Shown piece by piece: positions 51,807-61,440 of a DNA stretch of 64,000 bases (its first letter is position 1; each line of letters opens with the position of its first letter). The stretch covers positions 186,001 through 250,000 of the forward strand of contig MU603938.1 in NCBI GenBank assembly GCA_025201845.1, written 5' to 3'. A program made the translations under genes and the position numbers. The notes below the pieces were generated by a model, which did no database searches, had not been told where the DNA came from, and saw only the letters and a program-made list of their open reading frames with translations. Origin of the DNA: Martensiomyces pterosporus (taxonomy: Eukaryota; Kickxellomycota; Kickxellomycetes; Kickxellales; Kickxellaceae).

Positions 51807-54054
51807 ATGGCAAGTGACAAACGGCCTGAATTCAGCAACCGCCAACTGGTCTTTGTTTACCGCCAAAGGTTTCCCTGATGCCTGCATGCTGCTAACTAGC
51901 CCTGTCCTTTTGCTCTCTTTATGCACTTAGGTAAACCCCGGCGACTATCTGCCCTCTGATGAGGAGATTGATATTGAAATGCTCGACTCGGACGTCGAGC
52001 TGAGCAGGTCGCTCAAGCCAGGTCGGAAGCTGCCTGTTAACTATGCCATAACGGACAGTGACAGCGACTTTGAAACTTCAAAGCCCAAGCGCGGATCAGC
52101 TGGAGGCAAGCGCGGCGGCCGCGGTCGTGGTCGAGGGCGCGGAGGTGCAACAAAGACATCGCGAAAGACAGCCAGCGCAGACCCCGACACTCCGGCAGAT
52201 CCTGATGCACAACCAGTCAAGCCTCGGCGTGGCCGCCCACCGAAGAAGAAGGTAGATGAAGCAAATGGCGAAGCAGCTCCTGAAAAGAAACCCGCAAGCA
52301 CTCGTGGAAGAAAGAAAACCACCGCAGCCAAAACAGTGAGCGAGGATGGCGACTTTGATGATGACGATGACGGCGAGTACGGACAGACAAAAAAGAAGCG
52401 CGCCACAAAGGCAAAGGGCAAGGCCAGACAGATGACGCTCGATGAGATCGAGACACCAAGGAAGTTGGATTACGATCCAGAAGAGGTACGGTCCCTAGCC
52501 AACCAATATCCTGATCAGTACTGGAAGCAACTACTGCAAGCGTCTGCTCCCGGAGAGGGTGATGGCGCAGTTTCAGGTTGCATCGACTATATCGACGAGG
52601 AGCACCCGCTGGAGCTCTTGCCCCACAGCATTAGCGACCAGATGGCACTGACAGGCATGGCGCTTTCGCTCGACGGGGCGATGCTGGCAACATTTGGGAG
52701 CTCAGGGCAAGTGCACATCTGGGACACAGACACGTTTGAGTGTTTGACAACGTTGCGAGACAGCTCTGAGCCCAATATTGATGAGTTCTTCGTTGGCCAG
52801 TTCACGCCAAACTCGGAGTACTTGGTTGTTGGTGGCAAGCTAAAGGACCGCAAGAGGTGGTCAGAGGCTGACGAGGATAACCACATTTTGCCCTGCCCAC
52901 TAAAGATCTTTAATGTGCTCACAGGCGAGGTTGTTGCGCGGCTGGAGGGCCACTCGGAGGAGATTCTGTGCATAAAGGGCGTCGTGTTCAAGGGAGAAAA
53001 CTACCTTGTCACAACGAGCCAGGATGGCTACATCCGGCGCTGGCATATGGACTCTGACTGGGTTGTTTTGCTGGACACCAAGGAAATCACCGACGGCGTC
53101 ACTTGCATGGCATTTACGGTCTCATTTCTGCCCAACACTGGCAACAGGTATTTTATGGCGGCTACAGACGACCATGTCACGCTAATGGACCTTGAGCAGG
53201 GTGTGATTGTGCAGAGGTTCGACCCCATTTACTCCTCGTACTGCGACTGCGGCAAGTTTATTGAGCTAGTTGAGGAGCCTATTTATGAAGCAAGAAAGCT
53301 TGCGAGCATCGATGGCGACGGCGACGGCGACGGCGACGATAATATTGGTGCTAGTGGAAGCAGCACACGCGCACCCGCCGCCGACACGTCGGACACCATC
53401 GCTGCGCCAACAGGACCGCATGCGTACTTTGTCACTAGGGGCGTGGAGCTGCTGGATGCAGAGGACAACACGGTATCGTCGCGGCCCAATACGTGTACGC
53501 TGCACCGACTGGTATACCCGACTGAGCCCAATGGCAAGTTTGCGCTGCAAGAGATTAGACGCTACTACCACGACGAGTACCTCTCAAACTCGTGGCTTAT
53601 TCGCATTGCTGCCAACGGGCGGTACCTGCTTGCGCCCACACTCAATGGACAGGTGTTTGTGTTCAACATTGCGACTGGCCAAGTGACAGGCATCTTGCGT
53701 GATCACGACACCATTGAGGTGCGCGACTGCAAGTTCCATCCGACCAAAAACCTGCTGTTTACTTGCAGCGACGACGGCACTGTCAAGGTGTATCGGAGCA
53801 CTCTGAAACCAAGCAGCAGCTCGTCGAGGTCAGACACCGCCACCATTGAGGCCAAGGAGACAGAGGCCGTGAGCCAGCAGCTGGCAGAGCCCGAGTCCCC
53901 TTCAACAGCAGCAGTGACGCCACTGGCCTCAGTAAAGGAGAGTGTAGAGCCCATGGTAGCTGAACCTGCTGCTGTCGTTACTACAGGTACCGCTACTACA
54001 AATGGCGATGGTGGCAGTGCTGGCGACAAGCACGACAATGAGGCTGCTGGCTGA
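51807..54054 (+). CDS. WD40-repeat protein with AT-hook and RGR-rich N-terminus
   Basis: Exon from 51931 (TAG acceptor) to 54054 is secure; a short first exon probably starts at ATG 51807 (context AACAAAATGG) but no GTA donor keeps frame, so the junction is unresolved. ATG 51979 is the fallback start, giving 691 residues. N-terminus: acidic stretch, RGGRGRGRGRGG, and an AT-hook-like RRGRPPKKK, suggesting nucleic-acid binding. The C-terminal two thirds hold WD blades (GQVHIWDTDTFECLTTL, DGYIRRWHMDSDWVVLL, NGQVFVFNIATGQVTGILRD, DDGTVKVYRS), with a Gly-Asp repeat inside a loop. I do not recognise the family. Probably nuclear. Confidence 0.75.
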
Positions 54055-54415
54055 ACCGTGGCACCCCTCCATTTCCAGTTGCTCTTCTTTTTCTTTCTTT
54101 TTCTGCATATATGCCTAGTGCACTCCTAACACCGCCACATCATCGGTTTAAACTGCTGTTCCACCGCCTCTTCAAACTAGCACTACACGACACAGCACAC
54201 AAGACAGTAGTGCATTAGGCACACAAGACAGTAGTGCATTAGGCACCGCACTTTGGCACTCCGTTTCTTGCTGCCTTTTGAAGGATATGTGCTAGTGGAG
54301 CCTGGGTGTGCCACAGCCTCGTGTAAGAGGCAATCAAATAAAAGAATAAGAGCTGGTAAAGAGGTATTTTACAGTTGAGGCGCACTGGCTATGGCGAGGT
54401 ATGTGGCCGTCCATT
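54055..54415. other. Convergent intergenic region with tandem duplication
   Basis: 361 bp between the tail-to-tail WD40 and EAF genes. It contains a perfect 24-bp tandem duplication. Otherwise featureless. Confidence 0.5.
54196..54243. repeat. 24-bp perfect tandem duplication
   Basis: The unit beginning CACACAAGACAGTAGTGCAT occurs at 54196-54219 and again, unchanged, at 54220-54243. Looks like recent replication slippage in a 3' UTR. Confidence 0.95.
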
Positions 54416-55699
54416 TTAGACGTCCTCTAGGCTGCGAGCCAGGTCATTCTCCAAGTCTTCGAACTCGGACGAATCCTCATTATCCGGATCAGCCGACACT
54501 CCATGTGCCAGTGGCGATTGCTGCTGCCGCTGGTGGTGGCTGGCACTAGTAGGCGAAGACTGCACAGATTCGGCAAATAGACTGCCGCTATCTTGCTCAT
54601 TGGCACCGTTAAAGAACAAGGACGGGTCTTGCTCATTGTCGATTTCCTCAAACTCGTCGCTGTCGCTCTCCAGCAAGGCCACGCTTGCGGTTGCTCCAAG
54701 TAGATCGCTGTTGGCATCCCCATTTTCCATTCCAGCCGATGGGTCGACCTCTTCAAAGATCATGTCGTCCTCATCTTCTTCCTCATCGCCGTTGTTGCTG
54801 TGACGGTCGGACAACGACTCGACCTCAGCTTCCAAGTTCTTGCTGCTGTTATTGCTCATAAACTGCGAGTTATCGACCTCTTCGAACTCGTCATCGTCGC
54901 TAAGTGCATCCTGCAGGGCCTCGTCAATGTTCTCTGCCAGCTCCATATTGAGCTGATCCTCCGAGGTCTGCCTCTTGTGCAGGCGCTGAGTCGAGCCTCT
55001 GCGACTTGGGCTTGCTGGCCTTGCAGTGGCTCCATCACCATGGTCGCTCAGATCATCCAAGGCACCCTCGAGCTCTCTAGCCAGCTCGGCATCCATCGTG
55101 TCATCTAGCGCCGCCTGTGTGTCCTGTCTAGATTGCGACTTTGCTGAAGGCCTAGAGCCGCCCTTCGGCGCCACATATTTGTTTGCAGGAAGAGCGAGCT
55201 GTCCAGTCGACGTGCTGCCACTGCCACCAGCGTTTGATCCGCCCGCAGTATTGCTGGACTTGATTAGCACGCTGGAGGCCACTCGCTCAATGACAAACGC
55301 CTTGCTCTCTTCATCATACAGAAGCAGGCAATCCACCTCCTCGCTCTCCTGGCTGTGCGAAACCTGCTCGTAATCGCCCTCGTATACACAGGTCGAGTTT
55401 TGGTCACGAGTGTCAATTTCGATTAGCAGCGGCAGCTTGCCGCTATTGTTGCCGCTATCCTTGGGCCTTGCTTGGGCAGTATTACTGGGTGTTCCAAGTA
55501 GGCGCGCTCGTATGTTTTCGCCGTTCTCTAGTGTGTCGCGGCTCAGCCTTGTTGTGCTTCGAGGCAGCTGCCGAGCAACCAGGTGGTACTCTCCCTCATC
55601 GGTGCCGCTGTCGGCCTTGTCAATCTGGCTATCGCTTCTATGCATTGACGTGCCCAAGCGAACGTGGTATGTTGCTGGATGCTCAAGATTAATAGACAT
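54416..55699 (-). CDS. ELL-associated factor (EAF) family elongation protein
   Basis: Partner of ELL that stimulates RNA polymerase II elongation. Single exon, 427 residues. The N-terminal EAF domain (about 1-150) contains TYHVRLGTSM, LPLLIEIDTRD and CLLLYDEESKAFVIERVASS then VLIK, corresponding to [25 protein letters not shown] in human EAF. The remainder is Ser/Asp/Glu-rich with repeated FEEVD/FEEID peptides (EFEEVDNSQ, IFEEVDPS, EFEEIDNEQ, EFEDLEND), typical acidic transactivation-like tails. The repeated peptides may be docking motifs. Head-to-head with the RAD51D-like gene. Confidence 0.8.
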   Translation of the reverse strand: MSINLEHPATYHVRLGTSMHRSDSQIDKADSGTDEGEYHLVARQLPRSTTRLSRDTLENGENIRARLLGTPSNTAQARPKDSGNNSGKLPLLIEIDTRDQNSTCVYEGDYEQVSHSQESEEVDCLLLYDEESKAFVIERVASSVLIKSSNTAGGSNAGGSGSTSTGQLALPANKYVAPKGGSRPSAKSQSRQDTQAALDDTMDAELARELEGALDDLSDHGDGATARPASPSRRGSTQRLHKRQTSEDQLNMELAENIDEALQDALSDDDEFEEVDNSQFMSNNSSKNLEAEVESLSDRHSNNGDEEEDEDDMIFEEVDPSAGMENGDANSDLLGATASVALLESDSDEFEEIDNEQDPSLFFNGANEQDSGSLFAESVQSSPTSASHHQRQQQSPLAHGVSADPDNEDSSEFEDLENDLARSLEDV

Positions 55700-56007
55700 T
55701 TGAGCAAGCCGTACTTTTAGTACAAGCGAGGGAAACAGCGTTTGGCGAGAAAGAGGAATAAATTGGGCAAAAGAGGAAGGGAAGGAAAGTGGGCGTTGCT
55801 TAGCGTGACGTTGACGCGCCCTGCTCTGCGTTGCTCAGGGTCGAAAACGCCCGCAGCTGGCCATAACATGCCATCCACGCATATTTAGTGTGTGGTATTT
55901 TGGATTGTTTCTGGCAACCCTGCTGCTGCGCTCAGTTATTTTCTCATCTCTCTTCCCTCACACTCCCACTACTTTGCTTCCATCCTCTCTGCTGATTATG
56001 TTAGATA
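55700..56007. promoter_or_regulatory. Shared promoter of EAF and RAD51D-like genes
   Basis: 308 bp between divergent starts, pyrimidine-rich near 55930-55990. No gene seen. Confidence 0.45.
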
Positions 56008-57171
56008 ATGCCGCCCTTGACCAAGGCAAAATACATCCAGCAGTGGCTGCGTGAGGGCGCACGAGATGCACAAAATCAGACTAGCAGCCAGCCATTTCCT
56101 TTTGACAAGTGCGTGGCAGCACTCGATTCTCTTGGCGTGAAGACAGATTACGATATTGTGCTGCAGTCTGACGTCCTCGAGCAAACGCCCGTTGCTCTGC
56201 ACCGATACATCAGGATGCTGCGCATGGTGGTTCTTGAGCACTTCGCCTGCGAAGGGCACACTGCCGACGATCTGTGCTCTTCAAATTCGCCGCCGCCGCA
56301 GCAGCAGCAGTCTGTGTGTATCGCTAGTGGGATCCAGGGACTCGACTCTTTGCTCGGTGGTGGCGTGCATGCAGGCCAAATCACTGAGATATGCGGAGGC
56401 AGTGGGTCGGGAAAGTCGCAGATCGCCATAGAGTTTGCCGCCGAGCATCTTGCTCCTCGCCCCTCGCGTGCCACAGTTACTAGCACTGAGGATGTAACTT
56501 GTGCAAACAAGGTCTACTACCTGCAATCGAGCCCTCTATCTATTTGGCGCATTGAACAAGCGCTGAAAAGAAGGCTGGAAAGCCGCTGCCCGGCCAGCGT
56601 GCGCGACTCGCTGTTCCGGCAAGCAATGGAGCGTCTGCAGGTAGTCGATTGCAGCGACATGGATGCGCTCCTTACATTTCTTTATAAATATGCCGATGCG
56701 CGCGAGTCAGCTTGTTCGCTGCCAAGCAACAGCCAGACCTCTGCTGCCGCATCGACGGACTTGCTTGTCATCGACAGCATTCGGCCGCTTGTCATCAGCG
56801 CAATCCAGCTGGACAATGATGCGCATGTCTCTGTGCATGCGGTGAAGACAGCGCTCAGGCGGATTACAAGCGTGCATTCCGCTGCAGCCACGGCTGTCTT
56901 TGTTGTGAACGGGGTTTCGCAGCGGGACCAGTCGAAATTTGGCGCTGGCGCGAATTCCAGCAGCCATTCGTCGCTGGCGGAGGTACAGCCTAGCTTAGGG
57001 GCATCGTGGTCGCTCGTTAGCCATGTCCAGCTCTATGTACACCCAAACACGCCGCCACATAGGGATGCCGAAACCCGAGACAATAAAAGTAGCCACAGTA
57101 TATCCGCCGTGATTCTAAGGTCGCCACATAGCTGTGCCGATAGCCGCGCTGTGTTCACTCTAACGGCGTAG
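56008..57171 (+). CDS. RecA-family RAD51 paralogue (RAD51D-like)
   Basis: Recombination mediator ATPase. Single exon, 387 residues. N-terminal helical region, then the RecA core: GIQGLDSLLGGGVHAGQITE, Walker A GGSGSGKSQ (130-138), RLQVVDCSDMDALLTFL, Walker B LLVIDSIRPLV, and LGASWSLVSHVQLYV, which matches LGRSWSFVPSTRILL of human RAD51D. The match order and spacing favour RAD51D over RAD51C, XRCC2 or Rad57, though fungal paralogues are hard to separate by eye. Walker motifs are intact, so ATP binding is expected. Confidence 0.82.
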   Translation: MPPLTKAKYIQQWLREGARDAQNQTSSQPFPFDKCVAALDSLGVKTDYDIVLQSDVLEQTPVALHRYIRMLRMVVLEHFACEGHTADDLCSSNSPPPQQQQSVCIASGIQGLDSLLGGGVHAGQITEICGGSGSGKSQIAIEFAAEHLAPRPSRATVTSTEDVTCANKVYYLQSSPLSIWRIEQALKRRLESRCPASVRDSLFRQAMERLQVVDCSDMDALLTFLYKYADARESACSLPSNSQTSAAASTDLLVIDSIRPLVISAIQLDNDAHVSVHAVKTALRRITSVHSAAATAVFVVNGVSQRDQSKFGAGANSSSHSSLAEVQPSLGASWSLVSHVQLYVHPNTPPHRDAETRDNKSSHSISAVILRSPHSCADSRAVFTLTA

Positions 57172-57239
57172 CCTTAGTTTAAGCGCACCATGTTCTATTT
57201 AATAACTGTCTATTTATATCGTAGTTGGTTAACAGCACG

Positions 57240-59991
57240 CTAGCTAGCTTGCAGAGGCTGCTGCTGCCCCTTACCACTTGAGGGTTCTGCAGGGCTATCT
57301 GCGGCAGGAGCCACAACAGCGTTCTCCTGGGTAGATGAACTTGTGCTGGCCAGAACAGCTTCCTTTGTCATGAATGGCGCAACCGGGAAGAACAGGCACC
57401 GGCGAGGTATCATCCCGCATTCGTTATTGCAGGATATGTTTATTGCGAGCACCCAGCCATCGGCAAACTCGCCAACGACAAAGACCTCGTTCCCTCTCTT
57501 GATCTCCAGCTCGTCTGGTAGTCCTGGCACATGGGGCTCAACGGTGCGTAGAGGACCCAAAGGCGGCTTATGGCGGATGGCGAACTGGTAGCTCTCTGAA
57601 ATGCTCTCGATGCTCTTTGCCAATGTCGACTCATTACCTTGATCGCTGTCATCGATGTCCTCTATAGCTGAGACCGGCGGATCGAGCCGTGCGCAACCGC
57701 TGCCACTGCCACCACTGCTGCTCGTGTCCTTGCTCTTTCTATTTTTCTTCCTCACACTGAGTGTCGAAGATCGGAACATCGCGCGAAGCGATGGGCTGCC
57801 GCTGGGCCTCCTAGGCACAGAGGGGCCGCTGCTGTCGTTGGAGCCTTCAGAATTCAAGACAGCGGTCTTTGTTGGCGGGCTGGGCTTTCCGTCAACACTC
57901 CTCTGGATGCGCTTGCCCCTCTTTGTCGAATCGCGCACTAGCTTCCGTGGCTTTGGGCTCATGTCTGGCGGTGTATTAGTCTTTGATGCCATGCCCGGGT
58001 TGGCAGACGATGTATCCAGGAGGCGGCCATCGCTGTCATGCCAGTGGTTTCTGCTGTTTGGCGATAGGTGCTGTGGGAGTGCAAATGCCGCCTCTCGCTC
58101 GGATTCCTGCAGGTCAGGTGCTGGGCCATTTCTATCTACCAGCTGGGATGAGGGCACCTCTTCCACACCTGGCTCTGCATCATGGAGGCGTGAAGATGCT
58201 ATTGAGTCTGGAGTGAGCTGGCCGTTGGCAGGTGCCGATGCCACAGACTCAGAAGCATTTGCGCTGTTGATAGCCTTGGGGCCCACCACCCCCCTATGCT
58301 CGATAGCTCCTTTGGCGATAGCGTGCTGTGCATCTGCAGGGACAAGCACAATGTGTGCCTGGCAAGAGGCTTCTTCGCTGGATCTGTGGAGCATTATGCC
58401 CTCGTTTCGGTGATAACTGTGGTTCTGCCCCAAGCTGCTGCTGCTGCTAGCTGTGCTGTCCCGGCCACCGCTATCTGCTTTCCTAATGGCCAGCTCTTGG
58501 CGAAGCGGCGATGTTTGGTGAGGCGCGAATGCATCTTTGCGCGAATCCCCCGCGGTGGCTGTCTTGTATTGCAGATGTGCACTATCCGGCGAGCCTTGGA
58601 TCCACGCATTCTTGCTGTCCCTGTCCGTTATAGCTGGCTGCATGTTGACACTTGCTCCCGAGTCAGGCATAAAGTGGCTAGCCTGGTGGCCAGATGCAGT
58701 GGTGTATTTCTCCTCGCTGTGCCTGGCAGAGACATGAGGGTTGAGGCTCGGCTGCTCTGATGGACCTGTTCCTGGGCCTGCTGTCAATGGCGCTGCTGGA
58801 TCCTTCTTTCGACCCTTGCGGTAGCGCATGTAAAAGTAAAACAGTATCGAGGTGATAAAGAGCAGGGCAATGACAATCATCACGATATAGCCCTCTGGCA
58901 TCCTGTACTGCATGTGGCTGGTGTTGCTGCAGCTGGTGCTCTTGTTATCCCTGGGGCTGGCGCTATCATTTGAGGTGCCTGAGCCGGTGGCTGCACCGAC
59001 CGGGGTGGTGCTACTTGCCTCTACGGCAGACGCATGTCTGAAACTGCCGCTACGCGGATGTGGTGGATGGGGCAGTGTGTTGGAGGATATAGCCACCATG
59101 CTGCTTTTTGCACCTGTTGACATGTTCGAACTCGTGCCAACAGATGTCCGCACATGCTTAGAGGACATTGGCAGTACCCGATCCAAGCTCCTACTGCCCG
59201 CTTGACTCATCGCCATCGACCTAAATTCTACAGGTGCCGTCGAGGTGGCTGCTATTGCCTTTGTAACACGTGCTCGGGCACTTTGGCTGGGGTGGTTCAT
59301 TCCGCTGCTAATCGATGGACCGCTAGAGCTGGGTGCATGCAAATGCTCAGGTTGGGCCAGGGTCCATTTCCTATCGATGTCCTGACTAGCAGCGGTGCTA
59401 CCGGGACCTGCACTGCAGCTGGTGGGACTGATATCCAAAATATACGGCACCTTCAGTTGTGCAAGACTAACGCTATCCACGGACGACAGGATTTCCCTCA
59501 GCTTGGAGCCAGAAACAAGCGAGAACGCCGGTGTTGGTGCAAACAAGAAATTGTCAGCTTTGCCCTGATCGAGTGCGTAGCGCTGCTGCTTTTGAACCAT
59601 CTCGTATGCCTTGGCTGTTGCAGCAGGTACCCTGCTGTGCGTTGGTGTCGCTTTGGCTACAGATATTCTCAGTGTGGGGCCGCTGACACTGGAAACAGCA
59701 GGCACGGATGCTGAACACGGGACTTTGCTGTAAAGGAGGCCTTGGAGACTAGTAACCTCCCAGGGGCTAGCAGCAACATCGAGGCTGCCTGACAACATAC
59801 CCAGTTTGCCCTGCACCCTTGAATAATTCAAAGAGACGAGATGCGTGGGCAGGTTAAGGTGTAGGGTGCACTGGTTGCTGTGAATAAGGCACCAAATTGT
59901 CAAAGGGTATGTGGTTTGAGTCACTCGGGGATGGCGTGGACAGAAAGTATATTGAAAGGAAAACCAGCACTCCAGCAGCCCAGTTCTTCAT
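57240..59991 (-). CDS. Single-pass membrane protein with C-terminal SH3 domain
   Basis: Main frame 59810..57240. A signal-peptide-like start (MKNWAAGVLVFLSIYFLSTP) lies at ATG 59991 in a different frame; the simplest repair is exons 59991..59893 and 59810..57240 (889 residues), but the donor GTGCCT and acceptor CAG are unlike other introns here. Order: extracellular Ser/Thr-rich region; one membrane helix near residue 340 (VMIVIALLFITSILFYFYM) with a basic stop-transfer (RYRKGRKK); a long Ser/Pro-rich cytosolic region with RKxRKSK basics; and an SH3 domain at about 773-845 (DELEIKRGNEVFVVGEFADG, NNECGMIPRRCLFF). Fus1/Sho1-like membrane scaffolds share this layout. Topology is clear, the ligand unknown. 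Confidence 0.78.
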
Positions 59992-60500
59992 CGATACCTC
60001 CGGGAGCATCTGCGTATCTATTGCAGCTGCACATCTAGGCACCCAGGCTGCTGCATCTAAACAGAGCTGTCCCAGGGAGAGCAAGAGAAATTAGTGGCAT
60101 TGTTTTGATTGTGCTGTCTAAATGCCAGTCATGTCTCAGAAGCTCAATAGCCCTAGAGTGTATACATGTGAACCATATATAGCACCTTTTCGCACAATTG
60201 ATGCAATCAGCTGGGTGAAACACGGCAGTAGAAAATACAGCTAAGCTGGACACTGCACTAAAATAGTGCCCAAATCGAATATTGCGAACCAGCAGTACGG
60301 GCGAGTGCTCTTGTGTGAAGTGGCTGTGGGGAAGATGCAGAAAATGCCTGGTAATCCTGAATGGCGCGATCCTGATTCCCAAAACTGGCGCCCTGGGCAG
60401 CTGGTAATTCGCGCACACAAGCTGCACGCCTTGCTTTTGCTTACCGCGCTATTTTCTGTATTTCTTTCCCTACTTTTTTTCTCTGTACTTTACTTTTAAA
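59992..60500. promoter_or_regulatory. Shared promoter of SH3-protein and SAP30BP genes
   Basis: 509 bp between divergent starts, T-rich just before the SAP30BP start. No gene seen. Confidence 0.45.
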
Positions 60501-61364
60501 ATGGAACCGGCGTCCAATGCACTGCTGAATGCGCTTGCCGCGTATGCGAGCGACGAAGACAGCAGCAGTAATTCTGAAAACGAGGCCATGCCAGAGGGTT
60601 CTGTTTCGCCGCCAGCTTTACAACAGCCGGTAGAAGGAGAAGGAGAAGGAGAAGGAGAAAAACAGCAAGAGAAGCCCAGTGCCGATATGGAGAAAGACAA
60701 CCATGCTGCTGATAGAGCTAAGCACGCTGCCGTTGGCTCTAACGAGTACGAGGGAATCAGTGATGAGGCGCTGGTTGAATATGGAAATACCAAGAAAAAT
60801 CTGGATATACTCCTGGGCTGCGACAAGGTGCCAGATATCACACCTCTTCCTAATGATGTCGGTGGATGCCCAGCTGAGCTGCAGGCCAAGTTTAAGCAAT
60901 GGCACGACCTGAAGGTGCAGGGAGCGAACTTTAACGAGGCTCTGACGCGGAACAAGACATTCAGGAACCCGAATATCTACAAATGGCTAGTCGGCCATTT
61001 TGAGCTGCAAGAGACGGGTTCTAACTTCCCCGCGGACGACTTTGCCTCGGATCGGCTGCGGAACGACTTCTCAGCAAAGGCGCTTGCTGAATGTCAAGAA
61101 CAACGCGCTCGCAGACAAGCTGCTGCTAAGAGCAACAATAGTGGCAGGAAAATAGAGTTCCGCTCGACTGGATACCAGGCCTTTAGCCAACCAGCCTCTA
61201 CAGCTGCTACAGCACCAACACCGACGCCAACACTGCTGCCACAGATACCAGCTCACACAAGGAGCAGCAACAGCGGTAGCAATAGCAACAAAAAGGCGTT
61301 TGAAGATGCCGTTCAGCGAGCCAAGCTGATTGCACAACATTTCGCGCAATCCAAAGGGACATAG
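60501..61364 (+). CDS. SAP30BP/HCNGP-like transcriptional regulator
   Basis: HCNGP-family nuclear protein; animal SAP30BP acts in transcription repression and in splicing of short introns. Single exon, 287 residues. The N-terminal acidic/Ser-rich region contains a Glu-Gly repeat (60630-60660). The HCNGP core is clear: CPAELQAKFKQWHDLKVQGA, NFNEALTRNKTFRNPNIYKW and GSNFPADDFASDR, matching EFRNPSIYEKLIQFCAIDELGTNYPKDMF in human. The Thr/Pro/Ser-rich tail is unconserved. Confidence 0.88.
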   Translation: MEPASNALLNALAAYASDEDSSSNSENEAMPEGSVSPPALQQPVEGEGEGEGEKQQEKPSADMEKDNHAADRAKHAAVGSNEYEGISDEALVEYGNTKKNLDILLGCDKVPDITPLPNDVGGCPAELQAKFKQWHDLKVQGANFNEALTRNKTFRNPNIYKWLVGHFELQETGSNFPADDFASDRLRNDFSAKALAECQEQRARRQAAAKSNNSGRKIEFRSTGYQAFSQPASTAATAPTPTPTLLPQIPAHTRSSNSGSNSNKKAFEDAVQRAKLIAQHFAQSKGT

Positions 61365-61440
61365 ACGCCAATTTCTGATACTCACGGTGAAAATAAATAC
61401 AATAGAAAACACCAATTGAAATGCCTAGCCGAATTAAATG

